A model generated the notes under the pieces. The model did no database searches and was not told the DNA's origin. It saw nothing but the letters and a program-made list of their open reading frames with translations. Made by a program: the position numbers and the translations under genes. 64,000 nt of DNA from Microcystis aeruginosa LEGE 91341 (lineage in GTDB: Bacteria; Cyanobacteriota; Cyanobacteriia; Cyanobacteriales; Microcystaceae): the NCBI RefSeq assembly GCF_015206885.1, contig NZ_JADEXY010000002.1:1-64000 (forward strand). The letters are read 5' to 3'. Positions 1-6,649 of this stretch are shown one piece after another (position 1 is the stretch's first letter; the number at the start of each line of letters is the position of its first letter).

Positions 1-1
1 A

Positions 2-109
2 TCATCAAGATATAGGAATCGGAGACGGCGTTTTGGTCTGAGATTTAATTTAATCGCTGGCATTTACAACTATGAACTTGCTTTAGGCTATCATCAAGTA
101 GCTGAATAA
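2..109 (+). mobile_element. C-terminal end of an IS5-type transposase (cut by window edge)
   Basis: The first 36 codons read as a basic tail followed by GLRFNLIAGIYNYEL and end at TAA (107-109). This tail is typical of IS5-group transposases common in cyanobacteria. The start lies outside the window, so intactness cannot be judged. A 12-base inverted repeat (107-118 against 172-183) follows at once and may mark the element end. Family assignment is from the tail motif only. Confidence 0.55.
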
Positions 110-183
110 GACTTTTGCAGGAGGTCTAGAGAAGACTGCTCACGAATAATATCGCTCTTGGAGGGAGTCTGGCAAAAGTCTTA
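107..183. repeat. Inverted repeat after the transposase tail
   Basis: TAAGACTTTTGC at 107-118 is exactly mirrored by GCAAAAGTCTTA at 172-183, leaving a 53-base loop. It begins on the stop codon of the transposase tail, so it could be the IS end, a small MITE or a transcript-end hairpin. The rest of 184-384 contains no gene that I can support. Confidence 0.5.
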
Positions 184-350
184 CAGTCTCTAAACTCTAG
201 CTCTCTTATGGGGTAAGCCTTCAAGCTATTGCTAACTAACAGAAACCCGAAATTTGAGTTTTTATTAGAAAAAAAGTTAGCGTTCCCTTGTCAAGCAAGA
301 GTTTCAGAATCTGGATTCGGTCAGGGATTTCCGAAAGTTCCAGAAGAGCG

Positions 351-383
351 ATAATCAGTTTTTAATAACCAGATTTAGTATTA
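351..383. repeat. 33-base dispersed repeat, copy 1
   Basis: Bases 351-383 match 11403-11435 with one mismatch (core TTTAATAACCAGATTTAG). This copy lies at the 3' end of the dehalogenase-like gene. It is probably a remnant end of a mobile element; nothing in it suggests coding. Confidence 0.5.
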
Positions 384-384
384 C

Positions 385-1254
385 TTAGCCAAGAAAATCC
401 TCGATCGCCTGTGCCGTCTCTTCCGGTGCTTCTTCCGGTAAAAAATGACCACTGGCGATCGCCTGTCCCGTGACTTGATTAGCTCGCTGCTGCCAAAGAG
501 CGATCACATCGTATTGACGTGCAATGAAACCCTTTTTTCCCCAGAGAACCAAGAGGGGGGAGGAAATTTTTCGGTCTAAATCCTGACGATCATGGTCTAA
601 ATCGATGGTAGCGGCAGCCCGATAATCGGCACAGGTGGCGGTTATCGTGCTTAAATCTCGAAAACAACGCCGATATTCCCCCAAAGCTTCCTCTGTAAAA
701 GCGCCAAAATCTCGCCCCCAACTTTGCAAGCAATGGTGCAGATAATAATCGGGATTAGCGGCGATCAGGGTTTCGGGAAAAGGGGAGGGCTGAATCAAGA
801 AAAACCAATGATAGTAGGCAGTGGCAAAAGTTTGATCAGTAGCCTCGTACATCGCCAGCGTTGGGGCTATATCGAGTAAAACGAGTTTTTTGACCTTTTC
901 GGGAAAATCAAGGGCGAGACGGTGGGAAACTCGCGCCCCTCGATCATGGCCGATCAGATAAAACTCCTGATAACCCAATTTTTCCATCAGCAACACCTGA
1001 TCGAGGGCCATCACCCGCTTGCAATAATTGCTAGAATCCTCTAGGGGTAAGGGTTTATCGCTATCCCCGTAGCCGCGCAGATCCGTGGCGATCACCGTAA
1101 AATTAGCCGCTAATCGGGGGGCTATTTTATGCCACATTTGATGGGTTTGGGGATAACCATGGAGCAAAAGCAGCGGAAAACCGCGCCCACCTTTGACACC
1201 ATTGATAGTAATGCCATTAACTTCTAGCTGAAATTTCCGAAAATTTGTCAGCAT
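385..1254 (-). CDS. Alpha/beta hydrolase, fluoroacetate dehalogenase-like
   Basis: This 289-residue protein has the full alpha/beta-hydrolase core. HGYPQT (32-37) is the oxyanion region, GHDRGAR (102-108) is the nucleophile elbow with Asp104, and GHFLPEEAP (269-277) carries the catalytic His270. Asp instead of Ser as nucleophile is the mark of haloalkane and haloacetate dehalogenases. The halide-pocket residues known from fluoroacetate dehalogenases are also present: the two Arg of DRGAR, His149-Trp150 and Tyr211. Length matches the family. The predicted reaction is hydrolytic removal of halide from a haloacetate-type substrate in the cytosol, but many cyanobacterial homologues have no tested substrate. 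ATG start at 1252-1254. It is divergent from the deacetylase gene next door. Confidence 0.8.
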   Translation of the reverse strand: MLTNFRKFQLEVNGITINGVKGGRGFPLLLLHGYPQTHQMWHKIAPRLAANFTVIATDLRGYGDSDKPLPLEDSSNYCKRVMALDQVLLMEKLGYQEFYLIGHDRGARVSHRLALDFPEKVKKLVLLDIAPTLAMYEATDQTFATAYYHWFFLIQPSPFPETLIAANPDYYLHHCLQSWGRDFGAFTEEALGEYRRCFRDLSTITATCADYRAAATIDLDHDRQDLDRKISSPLLVLWGKKGFIARQYDVIALWQQRANQVTGQAIASGHFLPEEAPEETAQAIEDFLG

Positions 1255-1414
1255 TTTTGCTTCCTGTCACCTTAGGGAGAGATAATTGCATCATCCGGCA
1301 AAAGTGACCCAATCAGTAAAGTTTTTTCACTATAGCCGCTCAAGCCGCTGCTTTTCTGGTAGATTAAAACCATTAGGTTGCTCAAAAACCAGCGAGTTAA
1401 GCAGTAATTTGATT

Positions 1415-2332
1415 ATGATCTCGATTATCTATTCCGATGAATTTCTCGATCACGATACAGGTATTTACCATCCCGAAAAAGCGGCGCGTTTAACGGCAAT
1501 TGTCGAGGCTTTAAAACAAACAGAATGGCAGTCAAAACTAACATGGCATTTACCCACACCGCTCGAAATTCGTGACGAAGTAATTCCTTTGATCAAACAA
1601 GTTCATAATCAAGATTATGTTGATAGATTGCGGCGAATTTGTCAACGGGGCGGGGGAAGATTGGATGCAGATACTCCCGTTTCTGCCCGTAGTTACGATG
1701 TGGCGTTACTAGCGGTTAGTGGCTGGTTAGATGGAGTCGATCGAGTTTTATCCACCGGCGATCCTGCCTTTATTTTAGCCCGTCCTCCCGGACATCATGC
1801 CACTTCTAATTATGGCATGGGTTTCTGTCTGTTTTCTAATGCTGCTATTGCCGCCTATTATGCTTTGGAAAACAAAAGAGTGCAAAAAGTAGCGATTCTT
1901 GATTGGGACGTACATCACGGCAATGGCACCCAGGATATAGTCGAAAATCATCCCCAGATTGCCTATTGTTCCCTCCATCAATTCCCCTTTTATCCCGGCA
2001 CGGGAGAAGCGAGAGAAAAAGGTGAGTTTAATAATGTTTTGAATATTCCCTTATCGGCGGGAAGTACGATTAAAGATTATCAAGAACATTTTGAGGGGCA
2101 AGTCATACCTTTTCTGAAAGATTTTCAACCGGATTTAGTGATTGTTAGTGCTGGATATGATGCCAATCAAGCGGATCCTCTGGCGGGCATTTGTTTACAC
2201 CCACAGGATTATGGAATTTTAACCAAATACCTCTTAACTCTCAATAAACCGCTGCTTTTCGGCTTAGAAGGTGGTTATGATTTAGAAACTTTAGCGGCCT
2301 CCGTCGTCGCCACCTTAGAAGCTTTGCTCTGA
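1415..2332 (+). CDS. Class II histone-deacetylase-family hydrolase
   Basis: The 305-residue protein carries the signature zinc-deacetylase motifs. RPPGHHA is at about 123-129 (His dyad), DWDVHHGNGT is at about 163-172 with metal ligands Asp165 and His167, and DANQADPLAG near 249-258 supplies the third ligand. Family members deacetylate acetyl-lysine, acetylpolyamines or related amides; the substrate here is unknown. I chose the ATG at 1415 because MISIIYSDEFLDHDTG is the usual bacterial N-terminus. The frame stays open upstream to a TTG at 1286, but those 43 codons look non-conserved. The gene is divergent from the dehalogenase-like gene and followed by bciB on the same strand 114 bases later. 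Confidence 0.88.
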   Translation: MISIIYSDEFLDHDTGIYHPEKAARLTAIVEALKQTEWQSKLTWHLPTPLEIRDEVIPLIKQVHNQDYVDRLRRICQRGGGRLDADTPVSARSYDVALLAVSGWLDGVDRVLSTGDPAFILARPPGHHATSNYGMGFCLFSNAAIAAYYALENKRVQKVAILDWDVHHGNGTQDIVENHPQIAYCSLHQFPFYPGTGEAREKGEFNNVLNIPLSAGSTIKDYQEHFEGQVIPFLKDFQPDLVIVSAGYDANQADPLAGICLHPQDYGILTKYLLTLNKPLLFGLEGGYDLETLAASVVATLEALL

Positions 2333-2446
2333 TCCTATTCCGGGTAATCATTACATTTCTTTAAAAAGATTGCTAACAAAGCGATCTAATGCGGTAAGGT
2401 AAACGATCGATAGAAAAAACCCTTGACCTAGTTGCCTTTTAAGATT

Positions 2447-3640
2447 ATGAACTCCCTTGCGCCACACCTCAAAGCCAAAGCTCTGAAACCCAATAGTCGT
2501 CGTCCTGCCAAAGAATTGTGTAGCGAGTGCGGACTTTGTGACACTTATTACATTCACTATGTTAAAGAAGCTTGTGCTTTTCTTAATCAACAAATCGCCG
2601 ATTTAGAAGCAGCAGCACACGGCAAAAGTCGCGACTTAAATCAGGAAAATGATCTCTATTTTGGTGTTCATCAAGAGATGATGGCTGCCAAGAAAAAACA
2701 AGCTATCCCCGGGGCGCAATGGACAGGAATCGTCAGCACAATTGCCTGTGAAATGCTCGATCGTGGTTTAGTAGAAGGGGTGGTTTGTGTGCAGAATACC
2801 GCCGAGGATCGCTTTCAACCGCAACCGATTCTCGCCCGTACCACTGAAGAAATTCTCGCCGCTAAAGTTAATAAACCGACTCTTTCTCCTAATTTATCAG
2901 TCCTAGAAGAAATTGAAAAATCGGGCATGAAACGGTTATTAGTTATCGGAGTTGGTTGTCAAATTCAAGCCCTAAGAGCAGTAGAAAAAAAATTAGGCTT
3001 AGAAAAGTTATATGTCTTAGGAACTCCCTGCGTCGATAATGTCACCCGCTCAGGACTACAAAAGTTTTTAGAAACCACCAGTCGTTCCCCAGAAACTGTG
3101 GTTCACTACGAATTTATGCAGGATTTTCGGGTACACTTTCAACACGAAGACGGCTCCATCGAAATGGTTCCCTTTTTTGGCTTAAAGACTAATAAGTTAA
3201 AAGATGTTTTTGCCCCTTCCTGTATGACTTGTTTTGATTATGTTAACTCCCTTGCCGATTTAGTTGTCGGCTATATGGGCGCACCTTTTGGCTGGCAATG
3301 GATTGTCGTTCGTAATGATACGGGCAAGGAAATGTTAGAGTTAGTTAAAGATCAATTAAATACCCAAGATGTTATGTCTAGTGGTGATAGAAAACAGGCG
3401 GTACAAAATAGCATTCCTGCCTATGATAAAGGTGTAACCTTGCCGATGTGGGCGGCAAAAATGATGGGAGTAGTAATTGAAAAAATCGGGCCTAAAGGTT
3501 TAGAATATGCTCGCTTTTCCATCGATTCTCACTTTACCCGTAATTACCTTTATGTTAAACGTAATTATCCTGAAAAATTAGCGAACCATGTTCCTGAATA
3601 TGCTAAAAAGATTGTGGAACAGTATAAATTGCCCGATTAA
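2447..3640 (+). CDS. bciB: Divinyl (proto)chlorophyllide 8-vinyl reductase, F420-dehydrogenase beta-subunit family
   Basis: The 397-residue protein begins with an iron-sulfur motif (CSECGLCDTYY near residue 25) and has the FrhB_FdhB N- and C-terminal domains, with further paired cysteines near GTPCVDN and SCMTCFDY. This matches the cyanobacterial type of 8-vinyl reductase (slr1923 in Synechocystis), which uses reduced ferredoxin to reduce the C8 vinyl group during chlorophyll synthesis. Plant 7-hydroxymethyl-chlorophyll reductase is a close relative, so function rests on the cyanobacterial context. The ATG at 2447 is preferred over a TTG five codons earlier. A strong hairpin terminator follows at 3657-3684. 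Confidence 0.85.
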   Translation: MNSLAPHLKAKALKPNSRRPAKELCSECGLCDTYYIHYVKEACAFLNQQIADLEAAAHGKSRDLNQENDLYFGVHQEMMAAKKKQAIPGAQWTGIVSTIACEMLDRGLVEGVVCVQNTAEDRFQPQPILARTTEEILAAKVNKPTLSPNLSVLEEIEKSGMKRLLVIGVGCQIQALRAVEKKLGLEKLYVLGTPCVDNVTRSGLQKFLETTSRSPETVVHYEFMQDFRVHFQHEDGSIEMVPFFGLKTNKLKDVFAPSCMTCFDYVNSLADLVVGYMGAPFGWQWIVVRNDTGKEMLELVKDQLNTQDVMSSGDRKQAVQNSIPAYDKGVTLPMWAAKMMGVVIEKIGPKGLEYARFSIDSHFTRNYLYVKRNYPEKLANHVPEYAKKIVEQYKLPD

Positions 3641-3656
3641 TTATTCACTTGCTTGG

Positions 3657-3690
3657 GCGGGGTAATAGAGAAAAATTACCCCGCTTTCTT
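3657..3690 (+). terminator. Rho-independent-like terminator after bciB
   Basis: A 10-base-pair stem, GCGGGGTAAT (3657-3666) with ATTACCCCGC (3675-3684), closes an 8-base loop and is followed by TTTCTT. It lies 17 bases past the bciB stop. Confidence 0.8.
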
Positions 3691-3769
3691 AAGATTTTTA
3701 GCTGATTTGTACCTTTCTTAAAAATAATATAATAATGCTAATATTGTTGAAGGAAGATGTTACAGAGGT

Positions 3770-4024
3770 TCAATAAGCATCTTTTCGATGAATACTACTC
3801 AATATGATAATAAGCATTTCCTTATCTTGAATTCTATAAATGATGCGATAATCCCCTATTCTAATTCGGTAGGTGTCATCATATCCTTTGAGTTTCTTGA
3901 CTCCGCTAGGACGAGGTGTATCGGTAAGTAGTCTAATGGCAGTAATTAAGCGTTCGCGTTGTTGTTTGGGTAAGTTGTTTAGTTGTTTTTGAACTGGTTT
4001 CGGAATAATAACTCTGTAGTTCAC
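3770..4024 (-). CDS. RelE/ParE-superfamily toxin
   Basis: This 84-residue protein has the RelE-fold pattern: a basic N-terminal helix (VQKQLNNLPKQQRERL), then KKLKGYDDTYRIRIGDYRIIYRI and a C-terminal IHRKDAY. Members cleave ribosome-bound mRNA or act on gyrase; RelE-type is favoured by the RIRIGDYRI core. It starts at GTG (4022-4024), overlapping the antitoxin stop TGA by GTGA, so the pair is translationally coupled. It looks intact. Confidence 0.82.
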   Translation of the reverse strand: MNYRVIIPKPVQKQLNNLPKQQRERLITAIRLLTDTPRPSGVKKLKGYDDTYRIRIGDYRIIYRIQDKEMLIIILSSIHRKDAY

Positions 4025-4230
4025 CCTTGGGTTGCCTCATATTCTTCGAGGGTTAGATAGTCTCCTGCTTGATAAGCTGATTCAGAAGCGATTATGTTAG
4101 CTTGCTCTTCTTCTGTAATTTCTATTTCAGTATGTCGTTCTTTGATAAAGAGTAAAAAGTCAAGTAATTGAGTCAAAAGGGTGTCAGGTGTCTGCTCGAT
4201 TTCTTTAATTAGTTGTTCTTTGAGTGTCAT
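4021..4230 (-). CDS. Antitoxin partner of the RelE-like toxin (DUF2281-like)
   Basis: The 69-residue acidic protein starts MTLKEQLIKEIEQTPDTLL and has an LLDFLLFI helix followed by an acidic tail rich in Glu. This layout is typical of small cyanobacterial antitoxins placed directly before RelE toxins. It precedes the toxin on the minus strand and its stop overlaps the toxin start. Function rests mainly on context. Confidence 0.7.
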   Translation of the reverse strand: MTLKEQLIKEIEQTPDTLLTQLLDFLLFIKERHTEIEITEEEQANIIASESAYQAGDYLTLEEYEATQG

Positions 4231-4239
4231 AGCTTTATC

Positions 4240-4490
4240 AGTTATCAGTTATCAGTTATCAGTGAGCAGTTATCAGTGATTAATTCAATTATAGTCCATC
4301 ATTCAATCATTCCAATCACTGTCAATGGTGGTGGTGGGTTACTGGACTAGGTAATAGGTGTAGGGGTAATTCATGAATTACCCCTACAATAACGTTTGTC
4401 TGAATGTTGTTAAATTTTCTCTTGACAAAGGCGACTTGACAGGATATTATATTCATAATGGAAAATCCGTGCGCCTACAGACCCTATTTT
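4240..4490. repeat. Dispersed intergenic repeat, copy A, with promoter
   Basis: It contains TTATCAG-type heptamer repeats, then a block shared with 5756-5990, 5991-6325 and 6326-6560 (pieces such as CATTCAATCATTCCAATCAC). In this copy the GGTGCGTTA palindrome is replaced by another hairpin, GTAGGGGTAATTCATGAATTACCCCTAC. It ends in the promoter module at 4422-4450 and a shared downstream stretch, GGAAAATCCGTGCGCCTAC. Confidence 0.75.
4422..4450 (+). promoter_or_regulatory. Sigma-70-like promoter in repeat copy A, upstream of hicBA
   Basis: TTGACA (4422-4427) and TATTAT (4445-4450) are separated by exactly 17 bases. It points at the hicB start about 90 bases downstream, making it the probable promoter of that TA operon. 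The same 29-base module recurs three more times in the next 2 kb. Confidence 0.65.
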
Positions 4491-4542
4491 CAAGTCTCAA
4501 TAATCGCTTAGATAGCGATAATTTTTTTAAGGATTGATAACC

Positions 4543-4755
4543 ATGAACCATCAAAGAGAGTTTTATGTTGTCATTGAACGAGATGAGGATGGGTATTATG
4601 TTGGGGAAGTTCCTCAACTTCGGGGTTGTTACAGTCAAGGGGAAACGATTGATGAATTGATGAAGAATATCAGGGAAGTGATTGAACTTTGCTTGGAAGA
4701 TGACAATCCTGAAGATGTATCGGAGTTTGTTGGAATTGAAAAGGTGTCTATCTGA
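4543..4755 (+). CDS. hicB: HicB-like antitoxin
   Basis: The 70-residue protein shows the HicB partial RNase-H-fold pattern: FYVVIERDEDGYYVGEVPQLRGCYSQG, then a helix with a TIDELMKNIREVIELCL pattern. HicB-type antitoxins bind the HicA toxin and often repress their own operon; no DNA-binding domain is visible in this short form. The ATG at 4543 is used rather than an upstream TTG at 4534. The stop overlaps the hicA start by one base (TGATG), so the two are coupled. Confidence 0.85.
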   Translation: MNHQREFYVVIERDEDGYYVGEVPQLRGCYSQGETIDELMKNIREVIELCLEDDNPEDVSEFVGIEKVSI

Positions 4756-4979
4756 TGCCAAAATTACCGGTAGTAACAGGTGATGAAGTTATCAAAGCTT
4801 TAACGAGAATAGGGTTTCAATCTATCCGACAAAAAGGAAGTCATTTGCGCTTAAAACATGAAGATGGAAGAGTTGTCACCGTACCGGTTCATCGGGGGAA
4901 AACTGTCGGGAAAGGATTACTCTTAAAAATTTTACGCGATGCTGAACTGACACAGGAAGAATTTATTCGTCTGCTGTAA
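4755..4979 (+). CDS. hicA: HicA-like mRNA interferase toxin
   Basis: The 74-residue protein has the compact double-stranded-RNA-binding-like HicA fold. GDEVIKALTRIGF is followed by RQKGSHLRLKHEDGR, with the catalytic His in GSH, then VPVHRGKTVGKGLL and a final helix. HicA toxins cleave mRNA independently of translation rate. It is coupled to the preceding hicB and looks intact. The order antitoxin-then-toxin is the reverse of the other hic loci in this window. Confidence 0.9.
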   Translation: MPKLPVVTGDEVIKALTRIGFQSIRQKGSHLRLKHEDGRVVTVPVHRGKTVGKGLLLKILRDAELTQEEFIRLL

Positions 4980-5059
4980 TTTCAATCTTGATTTAAGCTT
5001 AATGTCCCCTGGCTAAATATAATACAAAAAATCTTAGTCCCTTTTGACTAGAAACCTAC

Positions 5060-5088
5060 TTGACAAAGGCGACTTGACATGATACTAT
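5060..5088 (+). promoter_or_regulatory. Repeat-borne promoter, copy B
   Basis: TTGACA (5060-5065), 17 bases, TACTAT (5083-5088), followed by the shared downstream stretch. It faces the 3' end of the convergent toxin gene at 5150, so transcription from it would be antisense to that TA pair. Only the promoter end of the repeat is present here. Confidence 0.5.
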
Positions 5089-5149
5089 ATTCATAATGGA
5101 AAACCCGTGCGCCTACAGACCCTCTTTCCATGAATTTTCAAGGTCTAGT

Positions 5150-5404
5150 TTATTCGCCATAATGGGTTTTGGTACGATGAATATAGATTAACTTCTGTTC
5201 ATCATTAATGGTGTAAAGTATTCTATCTTGATAACTTAAGCGAATTGAATAGAAACCCGTTAAATCTCCTACTAATTTTTTGCCACTATAGGGAGAAATA
5301 CTCAGGGTATCTTGGATAATTGATTTCAGTTTTTTCTTAAGTTTAGGGGTTAGCTTATCAACATCTTTTTTAGCTTCTTTGGTAAATCTGACTTCATAAA
5401 CCAT
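5150..5404 (-). CDS. YoeB/RelE-type toxin
   Basis: The 84-residue protein has the pattern VRFTKEAKKDVDKLTPKL, GKKLVGDLTGFYSIRLSYQDRILY and the C-terminal IHRTKTHYGE. The end RTKTHY and the central SIRLS-DRILY pattern are hallmarks of Txe/YoeB-like ribosome-dependent RNases. It shares one base with the antitoxin stop. It looks intact. The broken toxin at 56509-56756 is a distant relative with the same RTKTHY tail. Confidence 0.83.
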   Translation of the reverse strand: MVYEVRFTKEAKKDVDKLTPKLKKKLKSIIQDTLSISPYSGKKLVGDLTGFYSIRLSYQDRILYTINDEQKLIYIHRTKTHYGE

Positions 5405-5667
5405 TAATCAATGTCTCCCAACACTTCCTCAAGAGAATAGGTTTCATTTTCATTAATTTGCTGTAGAGATAGTTGTAAGCTTTCTCTTAAGTCGGGAATA
5501 GATAGTAATTCGATGGTTTCTTGTAAACTTTCATAGTTTTTTTGGGAAATCAAAATTACAGAATCTTCCTGATTCTCAATGGCATAAATTTTGTTATCTT
5601 CTGTAACCGATTTAACGAGACTTGGTAAATCGGTTTGAGCATCGGCGATTTTAATTTTTTTGATCAT
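5404..5667 (-). CDS. Phd/YefM-type antitoxin
   Basis: The 87-residue protein starts IKIADAQTDLPSLVKSV, has IYAIENQEDSVILISQKNYESLQET and an acidic C-terminal tail. This is the Phd/YefM layout: an N-terminal DNA-binding domain that autoregulates the operon and a C-terminal toxin-wrapping tail. It precedes and couples to the YoeB-like toxin. A promoter-like TTGTTA-18 bases-TATTAT lies just upstream on the minus strand. Confidence 0.82.
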   Translation of the reverse strand: MIKKIKIADAQTDLPSLVKSVTEDNKIYAIENQEDSVILISQKNYESLQETIELLSIPDLRESLQLSLQQINENETYSLEEVLGDID

Positions 5668-5755
5668 AATTAATCCTTTTTTTGATGATGAAATAATAAA
5701 AATTATTGTAGGGATTTAACAATCTCTCCTAATCACAGTCCAGACAGCATCCTCC

Positions 5756-5990
5756 TATAATTATCCATCATTGTAGTTCATCATTCAATCATTCCAATCA
5801 CAGTCAATGGTGGTGGGTTACGACGGATTGTTAGCTTGAAGTTAAAGCAGAAATTTTTGCCGTCTAACGCACCCTACGTTTGTCTGGATGTTGTTAAATT
5901 TTCTCTTGACAAAGGCGACTTGACAGGATATTATATTCATAATGGAAAATCCGTGCGCCTACAAGCCCTCTTTTCCAACAGTCTTAACTA
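5756..5990. repeat. Dispersed repeat, copy C
   Basis: Almost the same as the 335-bp unit that follows but lacking its first part. It holds the CATTCAATCATTCCAATCAC block, the 75-bp GTTACGACGG...TAACGCACC palindromic block and a promoter module (5906-5934). It lies upstream of, and divergent from, the Phd antitoxin gene. Confidence 0.75.
5906..5934 (+). promoter_or_regulatory. Repeat-borne promoter, copy C
   Basis: TTGACA (5906-5911), a 17-base spacer, TATTAT (5929-5934); identical to copies A and D over this core. No gene follows on the plus strand before 9 kb, so any transcript would be non-coding or antisense to NB-ARC locus 1. Confidence 0.5.
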
Positions 5991-6325
5991 TGATTGATGT
6001 GATTATTTGATTGACTATGATTGGTTCATTCAAGGCTCTCTTGGGTTTGGTGGGTAAATCAGTTATCAGTTATCAGTTATCAGTAATCAGTGATTAATTC
6101 AATTATAGTTCATCATTCAATCATTCCAATCACAGTCAATGGTGGTGGTGCGTTACGACGGATTGTTAGCTTGAAGTTAAAGCAGAAATTTTGGCCGTCT
6201 AACGCACCCTACGTTTGTCTGGATGTTGTTAAATTTTCTCTTGACAAAGGCGACTTGACAGGATATTATATTCATAATGGAAAATCCGTGCGCCTACAGA
6301 CCCTCTTTTCCAACGGTCTTAACTA
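5991..6325. repeat. 335-bp tandem repeat unit, copy D
   Basis: The unit starts TGATTGATGTGATTATTTG at 5991, and the same sequence restarts at 6326, giving a 335-base period. Inside are heptamer repeats, the conserved block, a 75-bp element bounded by GGTGCGTTA and TAACGCACC, and a promoter module (6241-6269). It has no supported coding content; the short open frames across it are by-products of the repeat. Confidence 0.8.
6241..6269 (+). promoter_or_regulatory. Repeat-borne promoter, copy D
   Basis: TTGACA (6241-6246), 17 bases, TATTAT (6264-6269). It faces the 3' end of the NB-ARC/TPR gene at 6650, which is on the opposite strand. Confidence 0.5.
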
Positions 6326-6560
6326 TGATTGATGTGATTATTTGATTGACTATGATTGGTTCATTCAAGGCTCTCTTGGATTTGGTGGGTAAATCAGTTA
6401 TCAGTTATCAGTTATCAGTGATTAATTCAATTATAGTCCATCATTTAATCATTCCAATTATAGTCAATGGTGGTGCGTTACGACGGATTGTTAGCTTGAA
6501 GTTAAAGCAGAAATTTTGGCCGTCTAACGCACCCTACGTTTTTCTAAGTTGTGATTTGAA
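6326..6560. repeat. 335-bp tandem repeat unit, copy E (truncated)
   Basis: The second tandem copy is cut just after the TAACGCACC palindrome arm, so it lacks the promoter module. It has a few substitutions relative to copy D. It fills the gap before the 3' end of the NB-ARC/TPR gene. Confidence 0.75.
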
Positions 6561-6649
6561 TGATTGAGTGAATGCTATGATTGTGTTGTATTTGGCAAGT
6601 CTTTATCAATGATCAATTATAGTCTATCCCATAATCCCATAAATCACAG

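Noticed and set aside
4230-4275. TTATCAG heptamer repeats here and at 6055-6095, considered as a replication origin or CRISPR
   Set aside because: They are short simple repeats found at several intergenic sites; no DnaA boxes cluster or spacer pattern is evident.
6090-6567. Two short plus-strand frames of 80 and 73 codons
   Set aside because: They run across the 335-bp repeat units and change with the repeats; no ribosome site and no protein family.
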